From NCBI GenBank assembly GCA_016787065.1, contig JAEUVD010000029.1, positions 1 through 52,599 of the forward strand: a DNA stretch of 52,599 bases, written 5' to 3'. The DNA is from Chitinophagaceae bacterium (GTDB taxonomy: Bacteria; Bacteroidota; Bacteroidia; Chitinophagales; Chitinophagaceae). Positions 17,529 to 26,571 of this stretch are shown one piece after another. The first letter of the stretch is position 1. The number at the start of each line of letters is the position of its first letter. The position numbers and the translations under genes were made by a program. The notes beneath the pieces were generated by a model. It was not told the origin of the DNA. It worked only from the letters and a program-made list of their open reading frames with translations, and made no database searches.

Positions 17529-17984
17529 ATGGGATTAGTTTATGCAGACATAGAATTGATAAACGGTGCCGATTTAGTATTATCAAAAAATAGTATCATC
17601 GGCGAGGAAGAAATTCGAAGATTTCCCATAAAAATATTGGTTGATACAGGTTCCTATTATTTATGTATCAATGAGCATATTCAAGAACAACTTGGATTAC
17701 CCTTTATAGAAAAACGTAAAGCACAATTAGCTAACGGTTCTATTGAGGAATACGATGTGGTAGGACCGGTAGAAATAAAATTTAAAAATAGAAGGTGCAA
17801 TGTGGATGCTTTTGTATTGCATGGTGATAATGAACCTTTACTAGGTGCTATTCCACTAGAGGATATGGATGTTTTGATTCATCCATTGCGTCAAGAGTTA
17901 ATTGTAAATCCGGAACATCCGTATGCAGCACAAATGAAATTAAAACAGAAGGCAAACTTGTGTGCTTCTTTTTGCTTTGCATAA
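17529..17984 (+). CDS. Retropepsin-like (clan AA) aspartic protease family protein, single domain
   Basis: The 151-residue protein has the aspartic-protease triad motif ILVDTGS (Asp about residue 39). The hydrophobic-rich fold around it (PIKILVDTGSYYLCINEHI) is typical of retroviral-type pepsins. The second half contains the matching strand LLGAIPLEDMDVLIHP, equivalent to the family's ILG/LLG-x-x-L segment. Retropepsins of this size act as homodimers, each chain giving one DTG. There is no signal peptide, so it is cytoplasmic. Its substrate is unknown: no partner gene is near, and the convergent histidine kinase gene ends 21 bases away. The family is clear; catalytic activity is inferred only from the intact DTG. 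Confidence 0.8.
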   Translation: MGLVYADIELINGADLVLSKNSIIGEEEIRRFPIKILVDTGSYYLCINEHIQEQLGLPFIEKRKAQLANGSIEEYDVVGPVEIKFKNRRCNVDAFVLHGDNEPLLGAIPLEDMDVLIHPLRQELIVNPEHPYAAQMKLKQKANLCASFCFA

Positions 17985-18005
17985 AAATACTTTCACGTTC
18001 ATATT

Positions 18006-20876
18006 CTATAATGGCAAACGAATAATTACCAAGGTGCCTGTAGGCTCGCCAAGATCAGAATGTTTATCAATAATTTCAAAGTTAATTTGCTTAAAATTAG
18101 TCTTCAATATTTCCAATCGTTTCTTATTCGCATCCATAGCAAACGATTTATGTTGTCGTTGTTTAATTTCATTCAGTTCAGAACTACGCTTTCTACCAAT
18201 GCCATTATCGTCTATTTGAATTTCTAATTGAGCATCCTTCTTTTTAAATGTAATACGGAGTCGTCTGTTATTCTTTTTATGCAGCAAGCCATGCTTTATG
18301 GCGTTCTCTACATAAGGTTGAATGAGCATTGACGGTAAGCGCACAATCTCTGCCTTAATAGATTCGTCTAAATGAATGTGATAATCGAAGGAATCTTCAA
18401 AGCGCATTTTCTCGAGATCAAGATACAAGGTTAGCGAGCGTATTTCTTCTTCTAAGGTTATACTTTCTCGGTTGCTCATATCCAGAATGCTTCGCGTTAA
18501 ATCCGAAAATTTACTAATATAAACACTGGCATTCTTTTTATCATTCATATAAATATAACTCTGAATAGTATTCAGGGCATTAAATAAAAAATGCGGATTC
18601 ATTTGTGCTTTAATACTACTTAGAATACTCTTATCTAATTCCCTTTCCAGTATAAGTTTTCCTTGAATCAATCTGGCTTCCTTTTTCCATCGGAATAAAA
18701 TTCTTCGACTAATCATTCCAATGATTGCGGCAACTAATACTAACAATATCGTGGTAAACCACCACGTTTTATAAAATGGCGGATGTATAGTAAAATGAAA
18801 AGAAGATACCACCCCTGTTTGCCGGTTATCTTCATACACATAAAACTTTAGGTTGTACTCATTCGGGTTTAAATGATTGAGCTGCACTTGTCGTGCATTA
18901 AAAGGAAGATGAATCAAGGCTTCATCATTAATGGAATATGCAACATGCGTATTTCTTCCATTTCGATAAGAGATTACATTAAATGCAAAAAGCAACGAGT
19001 TATTACGAAAACTTAATTGCTGATTATTACGTAGCAATTCATGATTGGGCTCGCTGTAACATGGCATCCAAATAAACTGTGGTGCCAGTTTTTTTTGCGT
19101 AGCAATAGAAGCCGGAAAATGAATAATATGTTTTTGGTTATTCAAATAAACATCCTCACCGATGGCATAGAAGCCTTGTATATCATTTGTTTCAATTCCG
19201 TATCGATGATCGTACCGATTCCAATGTGTTCCATCATAACGGTATAAGGCATCTTCCGCCAATACCCAAAGTTGCTTATTAAAAACTTCAGCACGATAGA
19301 AAATTCCCTTTGGCACCGTATTATTACATGCCGGATTGTAACTCTTACCATTCCATTCCAATATGCCTTTGTCTTTGGTAAGTAGTAAAACGTGATTATC
19401 ATAAACAATCATTTCCGACAGCACACAAAATGGTTCAGGCAGTAATTGAGGGAGTGAATCGTTAGCAGTGATTTGTAAAATGCCATCATAGGTATTACAA
19501 AAGATGGTGTGATTAGGCTCATCGATCTTTACCGAAAAAACAGGTAATGAAAAATAAGATAGCTTGTACAAATAACCGCCTGCCCGTTGCACAAGAACAC
19601 TATGCTTCATCCACCATGATGGAAGTTTATTCTCCTTTGTATAATAATATAATCCACCATTCGTAGCCAACAAGATTCCATTTTTAGTATAACAATAATC
19701 TTTGATAACGATCGGAAGTTGAGCTACCTGATTTTGTTTAAGGAAATAGGATTGCTCGCCCGAAAGAATGATGGTATTCGTGCCGGAATCAACTATTATC
19801 TTAATTGGTTTTTTACTAGCGATCAATTCCGTTAAGGTGATAGGCCGCTTGGTTGTAAGATTATAGTTTATTAATTGACCTGATTCGGTCGTTGCCAATA
19901 AATTCTGCTGATTTCCTGTAAGATTCGTGAGCGTTTCGGAACTTATCTGTAACCTATCAACACGCAAATCCGGAATAATAAAGAGCCCTTCATCGAGCGT
20001 ACTTACAATATAGGTTTGATCTTGAGCACACACGATATTACTCACATTATGCTTGCTTAAAATTTGTTCGATGCTGCCATTCTCATTCTGGCGATATAAT
20101 CCGTTTGTTGTGCAAACCCAGATAGCATTGTCGATCGTTGCTACGTAATTCACTATCGTATTTTTCTTTACCGAAGGAATTGAAATTGGTTTTTGCTTAT
20201 TGACATGAATCATGCGATCCATTTTCTTTTCTTCATTGAGAAATAATTGGCCCGCACTAAAATGTAAATTCGATGACGTGTTACCAAACCATAGATAGCC
20301 TTGCAAGGTGCTATCAACCACTACTAAACTTGTAATTTTATCGTGATAATATAAGCCTCCAAATACTACCTTCTTTGGAAGAACGGTTTTCTTTAAACTT
20401 TTTATAGAAATCGAACGTTGCGTATTGTTTATCGTGTTGTAGAATACTATACTATCGTTCGACATTGCGATGAGTGTGTTCTGATAAACACTACTTGGAG
20501 AAAAACCCATTGGGTTAGGAAACCATTTCAAATGCTTCAACGTATCATGGTCAACTTTAAATACATTATTATTAAATGCCTTGCAGAGGATAGTTCCATC
20601 GTCTGTTTCCATGATATTACTGACCTCGGTGAATGGTAAATAGTGGTTATAGTAGTTTTTAAATACGCTTCCATCAAAACTGCTTAGCCCTTTTGAATGG
20701 GCAATGTACAAGAGGCCATTTTTCGCAATATGGGTTGCATAAATCTGATTGGATTGTAACCCTTGCTGACGAGTTATCTGAATATAATTTGGTTCAGATT
20801 GCGCGAAGGGTTTCACACTAAATCCTAAAACTAAGATGAAGAAATTGATTATGGTATGGAGCCATCGCCGGTACAT
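18006..20876 (-). CDS. LytS-type sensor histidine kinase with periplasmic beta-propeller
   Basis: The 956-residue membrane sensor has an N-terminal signal peptide (to about residue 26). A long periplasmic region of propeller-like repeats follows (for example GLLYIAHSKGLSSFDG, IWVCTTNGLYRQN, VLAEDALYRYDG), then a Y_Y_Y-like Ig domain (NPNEYNLKFYVYEDN). A single membrane helix starts near residue 705. The cytoplasmic kinase is of the LytS (His_kinase) kind, with phosphoaccepting histidine in NPHFLFNALN (His762) and the N-box PSMLIQPYVENAIKHG. The start codon shares one base with the stop of the response regulator (TAATG), so the two are translationally coupled. The stimulus is unknown. Confidence 0.9.
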   Translation of the reverse strand: MYRRWLHTIINFFILVLGFSVKPFAQSEPNYIQITRQQGLQSNQIYATHIAKNGLLYIAHSKGLSSFDGSVFKNYYNHYLPFTEVSNIMETDDGTILCKAFNNNVFKVDHDTLKHLKWFPNPMGFSPSSVYQNTLIAMSNDSIVFYNTINNTQRSISIKSLKKTVLPKKVVFGGLYYHDKITSLVVVDSTLQGYLWFGNTSSNLHFSAGQLFLNEEKKMDRMIHVNKQKPISIPSVKKNTIVNYVATIDNAIWVCTTNGLYRQNENGSIEQILSKHNVSNIVCAQDQTYIVSTLDEGLFIIPDLRVDRLQISSETLTNLTGNQQNLLATTESGQLINYNLTTKRPITLTELIASKKPIKIIVDSGTNTIILSGEQSYFLKQNQVAQLPIVIKDYCYTKNGILLATNGGLYYYTKENKLPSWWMKHSVLVQRAGGYLYKLSYFSLPVFSVKIDEPNHTIFCNTYDGILQITANDSLPQLLPEPFCVLSEMIVYDNHVLLLTKDKGILEWNGKSYNPACNNTVPKGIFYRAEVFNKQLWVLAEDALYRYDGTHWNRYDHRYGIETNDIQGFYAIGEDVYLNNQKHIIHFPASIATQKKLAPQFIWMPCYSEPNHELLRNNQQLSFRNNSLLFAFNVISYRNGRNTHVAYSINDEALIHLPFNARQVQLNHLNPNEYNLKFYVYEDNRQTGVVSSFHFTIHPPFYKTWWFTTILLVLVAAIIGMISRRILFRWKKEARLIQGKLILERELDKSILSSIKAQMNPHFLFNALNTIQSYIYMNDKKNASVYISKFSDLTRSILDMSNRESITLEEEIRSLTLYLDLEKMRFEDSFDYHIHLDESIKAEIVRLPSMLIQPYVENAIKHGLLHKKNNRRLRITFKKKDAQLEIQIDDNGIGRKRSSELNEIKQRQHKSFAMDANKKRLEILKTNFKQINFEIIDKHSDLGEPTGTLVIIRLPL

Positions 20877-21634
20877 TAATTGAGTGCTTCCATTTTACTC
20901 ATAAAAATATCCGACTTATCCGCACTCAATAATGCCGTTTGTTTAAAGTCTAAGAATATAGTTTGTTCGCTTTTATTATATTCCTTTACTTCCTTTAAAT
21001 TGATGATATACGATTTATGACAACGAAAGAACTGTGGAAAATCGGTGAGTCGTTCCTCAAAATATTTGAGATTTTTACTTGCCAATAATTTCTCTTGATT
21101 CTTCAAAAACAAATTGCAATAAGAGCCTTCAGCAGAAAGATAAACGATGTCTTTTACTTTTATGAAACGTGTTGAATTACTAAGGTTCACAATAATACAT
21201 TTATCCTGAACATCCTGATTATAGGCTATATTATGTTGCAAAGCTTTGTACTCTTGTTGCTTTTGCCTTCCATCTTTTCGATCTAACTTATTTATTGTTT
21301 GTTGCAATTGATCGGGATTGAGTGGCTTGAGTAAATAATCTATAGCCGACAATTTAAACGCCTGTATAGCATACTCGCTATATCCGGTTACGAAAACAAT
21401 ATCAAAATTGATTTCTTCCTCATTAAAAAAATCAAGTATTTCTAAGCCACTATGACCGGGCATTTCGATATCCAGAAATACAAGTTCCGGTTTAAGTTTC
21501 TTGATCGCTTTAACACCCGACGGCAAATCGTCGCAATCCGCTAGCACTTGTATGTCGGGTGCAACATCGGCAAGCATATTCCGAAGCAACAATCGTGCTT
21601 TATTCTCATCGTCAATAATTATACAACTTCTCAT
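20876..21634 (-). CDS. LytTR-family response regulator
   Basis: The 252-residue regulator has a receiver domain with acidic pocket DDE (residues 8-10), phospho-acceptor Asp55 (VFLDIEMPG) and the switch lysine in YLLKPLN. The C-terminal LytTR DNA-binding domain starts around residue 150 (FIKVKDIVYLSAEGSYCNLFL) and includes RCHKSYIINL. It is the first gene of the operon with its sensor kinase at 18006-20876. Its promoter overlaps the terminator of the preceding LamG gene. Target genes are unknown; a neighbouring surface-protein gene is a possibility only. Confidence 0.93.
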   Translation of the reverse strand: MRSCIIIDDENKARLLLRNMLADVAPDIQVLADCDDLPSGVKAIKKLKPELVFLDIEMPGHSGLEILDFFNEEEINFDIVFVTGYSEYAIQAFKLSAIDYLLKPLNPDQLQQTINKLDRKDGRQKQQEYKALQHNIAYNQDVQDKCIIVNLSNSTRFIKVKDIVYLSAEGSYCNLFLKNQEKLLASKNLKYFEERLTDFPQFFRCHKSYIINLKEVKEYNKSEQTIFLDFKQTALLSADKSDIFMSKMEALN

Positions 21635-21648
21635 GGTCTATTAGTTTG

Positions 21649-21679
21649 TAAATGTAAAAAAGTAAAAGCCAAACACAAA
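21649..21679 (-). promoter_or_regulatory. Promoter of the LytTR two-component operon
   Basis: Minus strand: TTTG (21676-21679), exactly 19 bases, then TACATTTA (21649-21656), one mismatch to the -7 consensus. The start ATG is 14 bases further on. The -33 element lies inside the loop of the terminator hairpin at 21662-21693. Confidence 0.6.
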
Positions 21680-21693
21680 GGCCAGGCTTTTAC
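21656..21693 (-). terminator. Terminator of the LamG/T9SS gene, overlapping the next promoter
   Basis: Minus strand stem GTAAAAGCC with GGCTTTTAC (9 bp), 14-base loop, then six T (complement of 21656-21661). The T-tract abuts the -7 box of the downstream two-component operon. Confidence 0.75.
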
Positions 21694-21718
21694 AGGTTGG
21701 ATTTAGAAAATGAAAAAA

Positions 21719-22732
21719 TTATCGTTTAACTAGAATACTATGGTAGGTTTTACTTTTTGTCTTCACCTTAAGGATATAGGTACCTTGTGTGAAATCCTTG
21801 ATACTTTGAACATTAAGTCCTTGTTTTAAGCGCTCCTCCCTGAGTAGCTGTCCACGTAAAGAATACACTTGTAGGGTTCCTTCGCGTTCCTCCACTTGAA
21901 AATTAAAATAATCATTACAAGGATTCGGATAAACAGTTAAAGCAACGGGTTTATCGAAATTGGAAACCGCATTTGGTAAACTATTTTGGTAAAGTTGAAG
22001 GAGTTCCATGGCGTTCATCTGTTTATTATATAGGTGATAATCATCTAATTTAGTAAACGCGCTATGATAGTTCGGGTTACTATGTCCGAAAAATAATTTA
22101 TCCGGTATATCCGCCAAATTAGCATAAGGGAATGCTGTGGTAAGTGAGTCAATCAAAATACCATTACGATAAGCACGAATCGAATCGTTCGCCTTAAACG
22201 TAAAAGCCACATGATTCCATTGGGTATCAAGAATCATAGTAACATACCGATAATCTGTAAAGTTTGTATGATACACATAGCAATCTAATCCCACGCTATC
22301 GCTCGTTGCCCTTGTTTTATTTCCACCACCACTGCTATACGGATATTGTTCTAATCCCCAGGAATACAAACCGGAGCCGGCGGTATACCCTCGGTTCAGA
22401 TTTTTTATAGCCTTATCGAGCATATTTAAGCTTGGCTTTATCCAAAAGGCAAGGGTAAATTCTGTATTATTCATCTGCGTTATTCCGTCTACAGAGGCAT
22501 CGGCTTCATGATGCGCTAAGGTTGTATCAAAATAGAAACACTCATTGGCGGTGTTCGTTCTCCCAGAAGAAAAATTGTAATTCCCCGTTGGTGTTAAATG
22601 ATAATTATGACCTGAACTATCGGCAAGGTTATTATCAAATTTGTACAGTGCAACTAAGTTTGGGTTAAGTTGGGCTTTAGCCGCGGCGCTTAATAAACAA
22701 AGCGAATAGAAAAGAAATCGAAGTGGTTTCAT
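21719..22732 (-). CDS. Secreted LamG-domain protein with type IX secretion sorting domain
   Basis: The 337-residue protein has a signal peptide ending in AAAKAQ (about residue 20). Next is a concanavalin A-like/LamG domain: LVALYKFDNNLADSSGHNYHL opens it, and FTLAFWIKP and WNHVAFTF are family landmarks (about 25-235). The last 75 residues form a T9SS type A sorting domain (VYPNPCNDYF, then a GTYILKV strand and final KR). The protein is therefore exported through the outer membrane by T9SS and either released or attached to surface lipopolysaccharide. LamG suggests glycan or protein binding, but no ligand can be named. It lies upstream of the two-component operon with its own terminator. Confidence 0.85.
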   Translation of the reverse strand: MKPLRFLFYSLCLLSAAAKAQLNPNLVALYKFDNNLADSSGHNYHLTPTGNYNFSSGRTNTANECFYFDTTLAHHEADASVDGITQMNNTEFTLAFWIKPSLNMLDKAIKNLNRGYTAGSGLYSWGLEQYPYSSGGGNKTRATSDSVGLDCYVYHTNFTDYRYVTMILDTQWNHVAFTFKANDSIRAYRNGILIDSLTTAFPYANLADIPDKLFFGHSNPNYHSAFTKLDDYHLYNKQMNAMELLQLYQNSLPNAVSNFDKPVALTVYPNPCNDYFNFQVEEREGTLQVYSLRGQLLREERLKQGLNVQSIKDFTQGTYILKVKTKSKTYHSILVKR

Positions 22733-22754
22733 GTGTTATACATTTAATTCAACA

Positions 22755-22762
22755 CAAAAGTA
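22755..22762 (-). promoter_or_regulatory. Promoter -7 box of the LamG gene (TACTTTTG)
   Basis: TACTTTTG on the minus strand is a full consensus match; the ATG lies 22 bases downstream. No convincing -33 TTTG is seen. Confidence 0.5.
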
Positions 22763-22882
22763 GCAGACGGTACTAGGGTTACAGAAGACCAGTTTATGAA
22801 TTCCTGCAGTGAGTTTGTGAAAACAGCATTGAGTTTGTATTGATGTTCGCTATCCATACAAGATACCGCAATCAAGCAAATT

Positions 22883-24586
22883 TTAATGCCGCCAACCAGA
22901 ACTAAAATAACTCATTCCTTCTTTGAATGATTCACATACACTTACGGGTAATTTGCCTGTTGGTTGATGCTCGCCGGTAAATACCTTTATAGCCGCGCGT
23001 TGGGCTGCTTCCGATTCATCGTAGGCCACTAATACACTCGGTGCATCGCAACAAAAACGAAGCACGTAAGGGTTTCCAAAAAATACCATAATCGTATTTT
23101 GCAATTGTGCTAAGGTTTGTATAATATTGATTCGGGCTGAATCTAAACCAAACTTTTTTAGCGGCGATTGGGTTAATCCATCTACACAAACAATTACCTT
23201 TTTTTTCGTTTTGATTAGTTCGATATCTTTTTTTGTTTGAGTTGAATTCGAACCATTCAATTGAATAATATCCTTCAAGCCAAGTTGAGACAATGTAGAT
23301 TTGAAGAGCGAACTTTGAGGAGTCAATGATACCAAGCTTACCTCGCTTAGGTTTCCCTTACAGATAGCCTGTATGATTTCATTTTTATCTTGTACACAGG
23401 TTATAGCCGACAAGGCTACCTGATCATACAGCTCATGAATCTGGTTATTTAAATCTTCTACCAAATGCATCGTATCAATGGTAACCGGTTTCCATAAGCC
23501 TGCTTGATACTTCGCAGATAAAATTTTCTTAACGCTATGTGCTAGTCTTTCCTCGGTAATTATACCATTTAAATATGCCCTGCGCAGGGTATCAATGCCG
23601 GCACTTGTAAGCTTAGAAAATAATAGTACATCATTGCCGGCCATAAAACTCAGATAGTCGAGTGTGGCGCTACTGTGCATCTTAACTACGCTTTGCATAT
23701 TTAACCCATCGGTAAAAACTAATCCCTGAAATCCTAATTGTTTCCGGAGTACATCATGAATTATTTTAGGCGAAAAGGAGGCGGGCATATTGGGTGTATT
23801 ATCAAGCGAAGGAACATGTAAGTGGGCCGACATAATACCTTTTAATCCTTGTTGAATCAGTTGTTTGTACGGATACATTTCCGTTTCTTCCATTTCCTTT
23901 TTTGATTGATGTATCACGGGTAAACTCACATGCGAATCGGTACTCGTATTTCCATGACCAGGAAAGTGTTTGGCACAGGCAATGATACCTTGTGCTTGCA
24001 TACCCCGCATAACGGATGCCGCTGTCTTGGCAACTCGTTTCTTATTTTCACCAAACGAGCGGTAATTAATAACCACATTTTCCGGATTCGAATTGATATC
24101 AACTACTGGAGCATAATTAATATGCAAACCCATACGCTGCATTTGTGCGCCGATTGTTTGTCCAACTTGATAAGCCAACATCGAATCTTGAACGGCGCCA
24201 AGCATAAGTGCTTTAGGTAATGGTTGAACCAAAGGTAAACGCATGCCTACGCCCCATTCTGCATCCATAGAAAACCACAGAGGAACCGGAACACGCTTTT
24301 GCAATTTATTGATGATGCTAACTTGTTCTATTGGATTACCTTGCATAAAACAAAAACCTCCAATGCCGAGTGAATCTACCAAATATTCAACATAGGGCAT
24401 ATTCGATTCGGTATGTGCAATGGCCATATAGAGCTGCGCAATTTTCCTTTCTAACGATAACGAGTTGTAAATACTATCCACCCATTGTTGTTGTTTATTG
24501 TATGATGATGGATTCAAGGATTGTCCTTGTAAAAAGTATGAAGAAAAGCAAAGTAAGCTAGCGATAAACGTAATAGATAATTTCAT
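22883..24586 (-). CDS. Glycoside hydrolase family 3 protein (beta-N-acetylhexosaminidase-like), exported
   Basis: I start at ATG 24586 (MKLSITFIASLLCFSSYFLQGQS, a signal peptide), giving 567 residues; the open frame runs back to 24676 without conserved sequence. The GH3 domain has the loop motif KHFPGHGNTSTDSH, with the Asp/His general acid-base dyad of NagZ-like enzymes. The nucleophile aspartate lies in GLVFTDGLNMQSV. A second domain (about 400-567) matches the GH3 C-terminal part, with DESEAAQRAA and HQPTGKLPVSV near the end. Many Bacteroidota relatives carry a further beta-lactamase-like domain; here the chain stops at about 567, so it is the shorter version. Likely role: removing N-acetylglucosamine or other beta-linked sugars in the periplasm, for instance from cell wall. 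Confidence 0.9.
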   Translation of the reverse strand: MKLSITFIASLLCFSSYFLQGQSLNPSSYNKQQQWVDSIYNSLSLERKIAQLYMAIAHTESNMPYVEYLVDSLGIGGFCFMQGNPIEQVSIINKLQKRVPVPLWFSMDAEWGVGMRLPLVQPLPKALMLGAVQDSMLAYQVGQTIGAQMQRMGLHINYAPVVDINSNPENVVINYRSFGENKKRVAKTAASVMRGMQAQGIIACAKHFPGHGNTSTDSHVSLPVIHQSKKEMEETEMYPYKQLIQQGLKGIMSAHLHVPSLDNTPNMPASFSPKIIHDVLRKQLGFQGLVFTDGLNMQSVVKMHSSATLDYLSFMAGNDVLLFSKLTSAGIDTLRRAYLNGIITEERLAHSVKKILSAKYQAGLWKPVTIDTMHLVEDLNNQIHELYDQVALSAITCVQDKNEIIQAICKGNLSEVSLVSLTPQSSLFKSTLSQLGLKDIIQLNGSNSTQTKKDIELIKTKKKVIVCVDGLTQSPLKKFGLDSARINIIQTLAQLQNTIMVFFGNPYVLRFCCDAPSVLVAYDESEAAQRAAIKVFTGEHQPTGKLPVSVCESFKEGMSYFSSGWRH

Positions 24587-24612
24587 ATGCAGAAGCCCAA
24601 TACTACCAACTG

Positions 24613-24620
24613 CGAATGTA
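24613..24620 (-). promoter_or_regulatory. Possible -7 box of the GH3 gene (TACATTCG)
   Basis: TACATTCGCAG on the minus strand equals the rplM box and its first flanking bases. It lies 26 bases upstream of the preferred ATG (24586) and inside the longer alternative frame, which supports the shorter start. Confidence 0.45.
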
Positions 24621-24785
24621 ATCAGTGAAGTGCATTTTAGGATAGTTAATTGCATTAGAATCTGAATCATCCACAATTATAATTGCATTACTCATTCATC
24701 ATCCATAAATTAAACATCGTAGTTCATGTGCTTCCCTAAAAAACCTTGGTAATAAATTTCATGCTTTTAGATTCAAAATAAAACC

Positions 24786-24793
24786 AACCTTTG
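24786..24793 (+). promoter_or_regulatory. Possible -7 box of era (AACCTTTG)
   Basis: AACCTTTG differs from TAnnTTTG only at the first base and ends four bases (CAAC) before the ATG of era, the same spacing as at other genes here. There is no clear -33 element. Confidence 0.35.
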
Positions 24794-24797
24794 CAAC

Positions 24798-25667
24798 ATG
24801 GCATTTCAAAGCGGCTTTGTAGGAATTTTCGGTAAACCGAATGCGGGTAAATCAACCTTAATGAATGCACTGATGGGAGAAAAACTTGCAATTACATCAC
24901 CCAAAGCGCAAACAACCAGAAATAAAATTTTAGGAATTCTTTCGGAAAAAGAATACCAAATAATTTTTTCCGATACTCCCGGTATTCTTAAACGTAATTA
25001 TAAGTTGCACGACCGTATGCTTCAAGAAATTGAACACGCTAAACAAGGTACCGATGTCGTTTTGTTCTTGATGGATGTAAAAGATAACGTAGATGAAAAT
25101 ATTGAACTGCTTAAAGAGTTAAAAATTGCTTCTCCTGTGCTTGTGGTGCTGAATAAAATAGACAAATCGCATAAGAGTACCGAAGAAGTTAAAAAGAAAT
25201 TTCTGTCTGTTAAAAATGTTCAAGAAGTTTTAGCCATTTCAGCCAAAGAAAAACTGCACCTTGATGTATTGATGCAATCGTTACTGCGCTTTATTCCAGA
25301 CATGCCTGCGTATTATAACGAAGACTCCTTGAGCGATAAACCTATGCGCTTTTTCGTTTCGGAAATTATTCGGGAAAAAATATTTGATTTACTCGACGAC
25401 GAACTCCCCTATCATTGCGCGGTTATTATTCGTGCTTATGAAGAAAAGCAAACCCTCACTAAAATTTCTGCGGATATTGTTCTTAGTCGCGAATCGCAAA
25501 AAGGTATTCTTTTAGGAAGCGGTGGCTCGATGATAAAAAAAATTGGACAGTTAGCCAGAGAAGATATTGAACGCTTTATTGAGCGAAAAGTATTTTTGGA
25601 AATTCATGTAAAGGTGAGAAAAGATTGGCGCAACAACGATTTGTATTTGAAGGAATATGGTTATTAA
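24798..25667 (+). CDS. era: GTPase Era, ribosome assembly
   Basis: This 289-residue GTPase binds 16S rRNA and helps 30S maturation. G1 motif GKPNAGKST is at residues 12-20, followed by the switch I region (SPKAQTTRNKILGI), G3 DTPG and G4 NKID. The C-terminal KH domain (FVSEIIREKIFDLLDDELPY, then LGSGGSMIKKIGQLAREDIE) binds RNA and carries the GxxG-like loop. The length fits Era. The ACC-deaminase-like gene starts inside its last codons (11-base overlap), so the two are probably cotranscribed. Confidence 0.97.
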   Translation: MAFQSGFVGIFGKPNAGKSTLMNALMGEKLAITSPKAQTTRNKILGILSEKEYQIIFSDTPGILKRNYKLHDRMLQEIEHAKQGTDVVLFLMDVKDNVDENIELLKELKIASPVLVVLNKIDKSHKSTEEVKKKFLSVKNVQEVLAISAKEKLHLDVLMQSLLRFIPDMPAYYNEDSLSDKPMRFFVSEIIREKIFDLLDDELPYHCAVIIRAYEEKQTLTKISADIVLSRESQKGILLGSGGSMIKKIGQLAREDIERFIERKVFLEIHVKVRKDWRNNDLYLKEYGY

Positions 25668-26571
25668 ACAAGACATGTTTCTTGATCAGTGGCAGCAAAC
25701 GGCTGCAAATGTTACCATCGAATCTGCACAAACGGAACAGTGTAAACAACATCAGGTTAGGTTAGACATGTTACGTTTAGACCGAATTCACCCCCAGCTT
25801 TCCGGAAATAAATGGTATAAGTTAAAGTATAACCTGTTAGCTGCGCTGGAAGCAAACATAAATACTATCCTTTCTTTTGGCGGTGCTTATTCCAATCATC
25901 TGCATGCATTAGCGTATTCAGGCAAACAATTTAATTTTAAAACGATTGGTATCATTCGCGGCGATGAACAACGTACTACAACGCTTGAAGATTGTTTGCA
26001 TTGGGGCATGCAACTTCATTTCATACCTCGAAGCCTATATCGAAACAGAAATGAGAACGAATTTATGCTTGATATTCAAGCACGCTACCCCGATGCGTAT
26101 ATCATTCCTGAAGGGGGTAATAACAAAGCTGGTATAAGGGGTTGTGAAGAAATAGTTTCGAACTTCTCCAAAACCGAGTACACTCATATTGCCTGTGCGG
26201 TAGGTACCGGTGCAACCCTGCAGGGTTTGCTGCGTTCAGTTTCAAACGAAGTTGAGGTATTGGGTTTTTCCGCTTTGTCGAAATGTGATCAGGAGCGGCA
26301 GCAGCTATTCCAGTTATTTCCAACGAAACGATGGCAATTACTACCAGATAACTTTTTCGGAGGGTTTGCTCGAAGCAACGCCACGTTACTTCAATTTCAA
26401 CACGCATTTAATTTCCAGCATAACATCGAACTAGATATGGTTTATACCGCGAAAATGATGTTTCACCTTCATCAACTTATTGAACAAGGTTACTTCCCAA
26501 AACAAAGTAACATCCTTGCTATTCATACCGGTGGGTTACAGGGCAATCGCAGCATATTAAAACAAGCGTAA
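25657..26571 (+). CDS. PLP-dependent 1-aminocyclopropane-1-carboxylate deaminase / D-cysteine desulfhydrase family protein
   Basis: The 304-residue fold type II PLP enzyme carries the cofactor lysine in SGNKWYKLKY (Lys52). It also has the substrate-loop SFGGAYSNHLHALA and the phosphate-binding VGTGATLQG. Family members cleave ACC to 2-oxobutyrate and ammonia, or D-cysteine to pyruvate, sulfide and ammonia. The sequence alone does not decide between these; D-cysteine desulfhydrase-like activity is common in bacteria without ethylene-related roles. The frame begins at 25657, overlapping era by 11 bases; the next ATG (25675) gives 298 residues and is also plausible. The 3' end overlaps the convergent radical SAM gene by 15 bases. 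Confidence 0.87.
   Translation: MVIKQDMFLDQWQQTAANVTIESAQTEQCKQHQVRLDMLRLDRIHPQLSGNKWYKLKYNLLAALEANINTILSFGGAYSNHLHALAYSGKQFNFKTIGIIRGDEQRTTTLEDCLHWGMQLHFIPRSLYRNRNENEFMLDIQARYPDAYIIPEGGNNKAGIRGCEEIVSNFSKTEYTHIACAVGTGATLQGLLRSVSNEVEVLGFSALSKCDQERQQLFQLFPTKRWQLLPDNFFGGFARSNATLLQFQHAFNFQHNIELDMVYTAKMMFHLHQLIEQGYFPKQSNILAIHTGGLQGNRSILKQA

Noticed and set aside
24587..24676. Extended N-terminus of the GH3 protein
   Set aside because: The clean signal peptide begins at ATG 24586 and a possible promoter box lies inside the extension.
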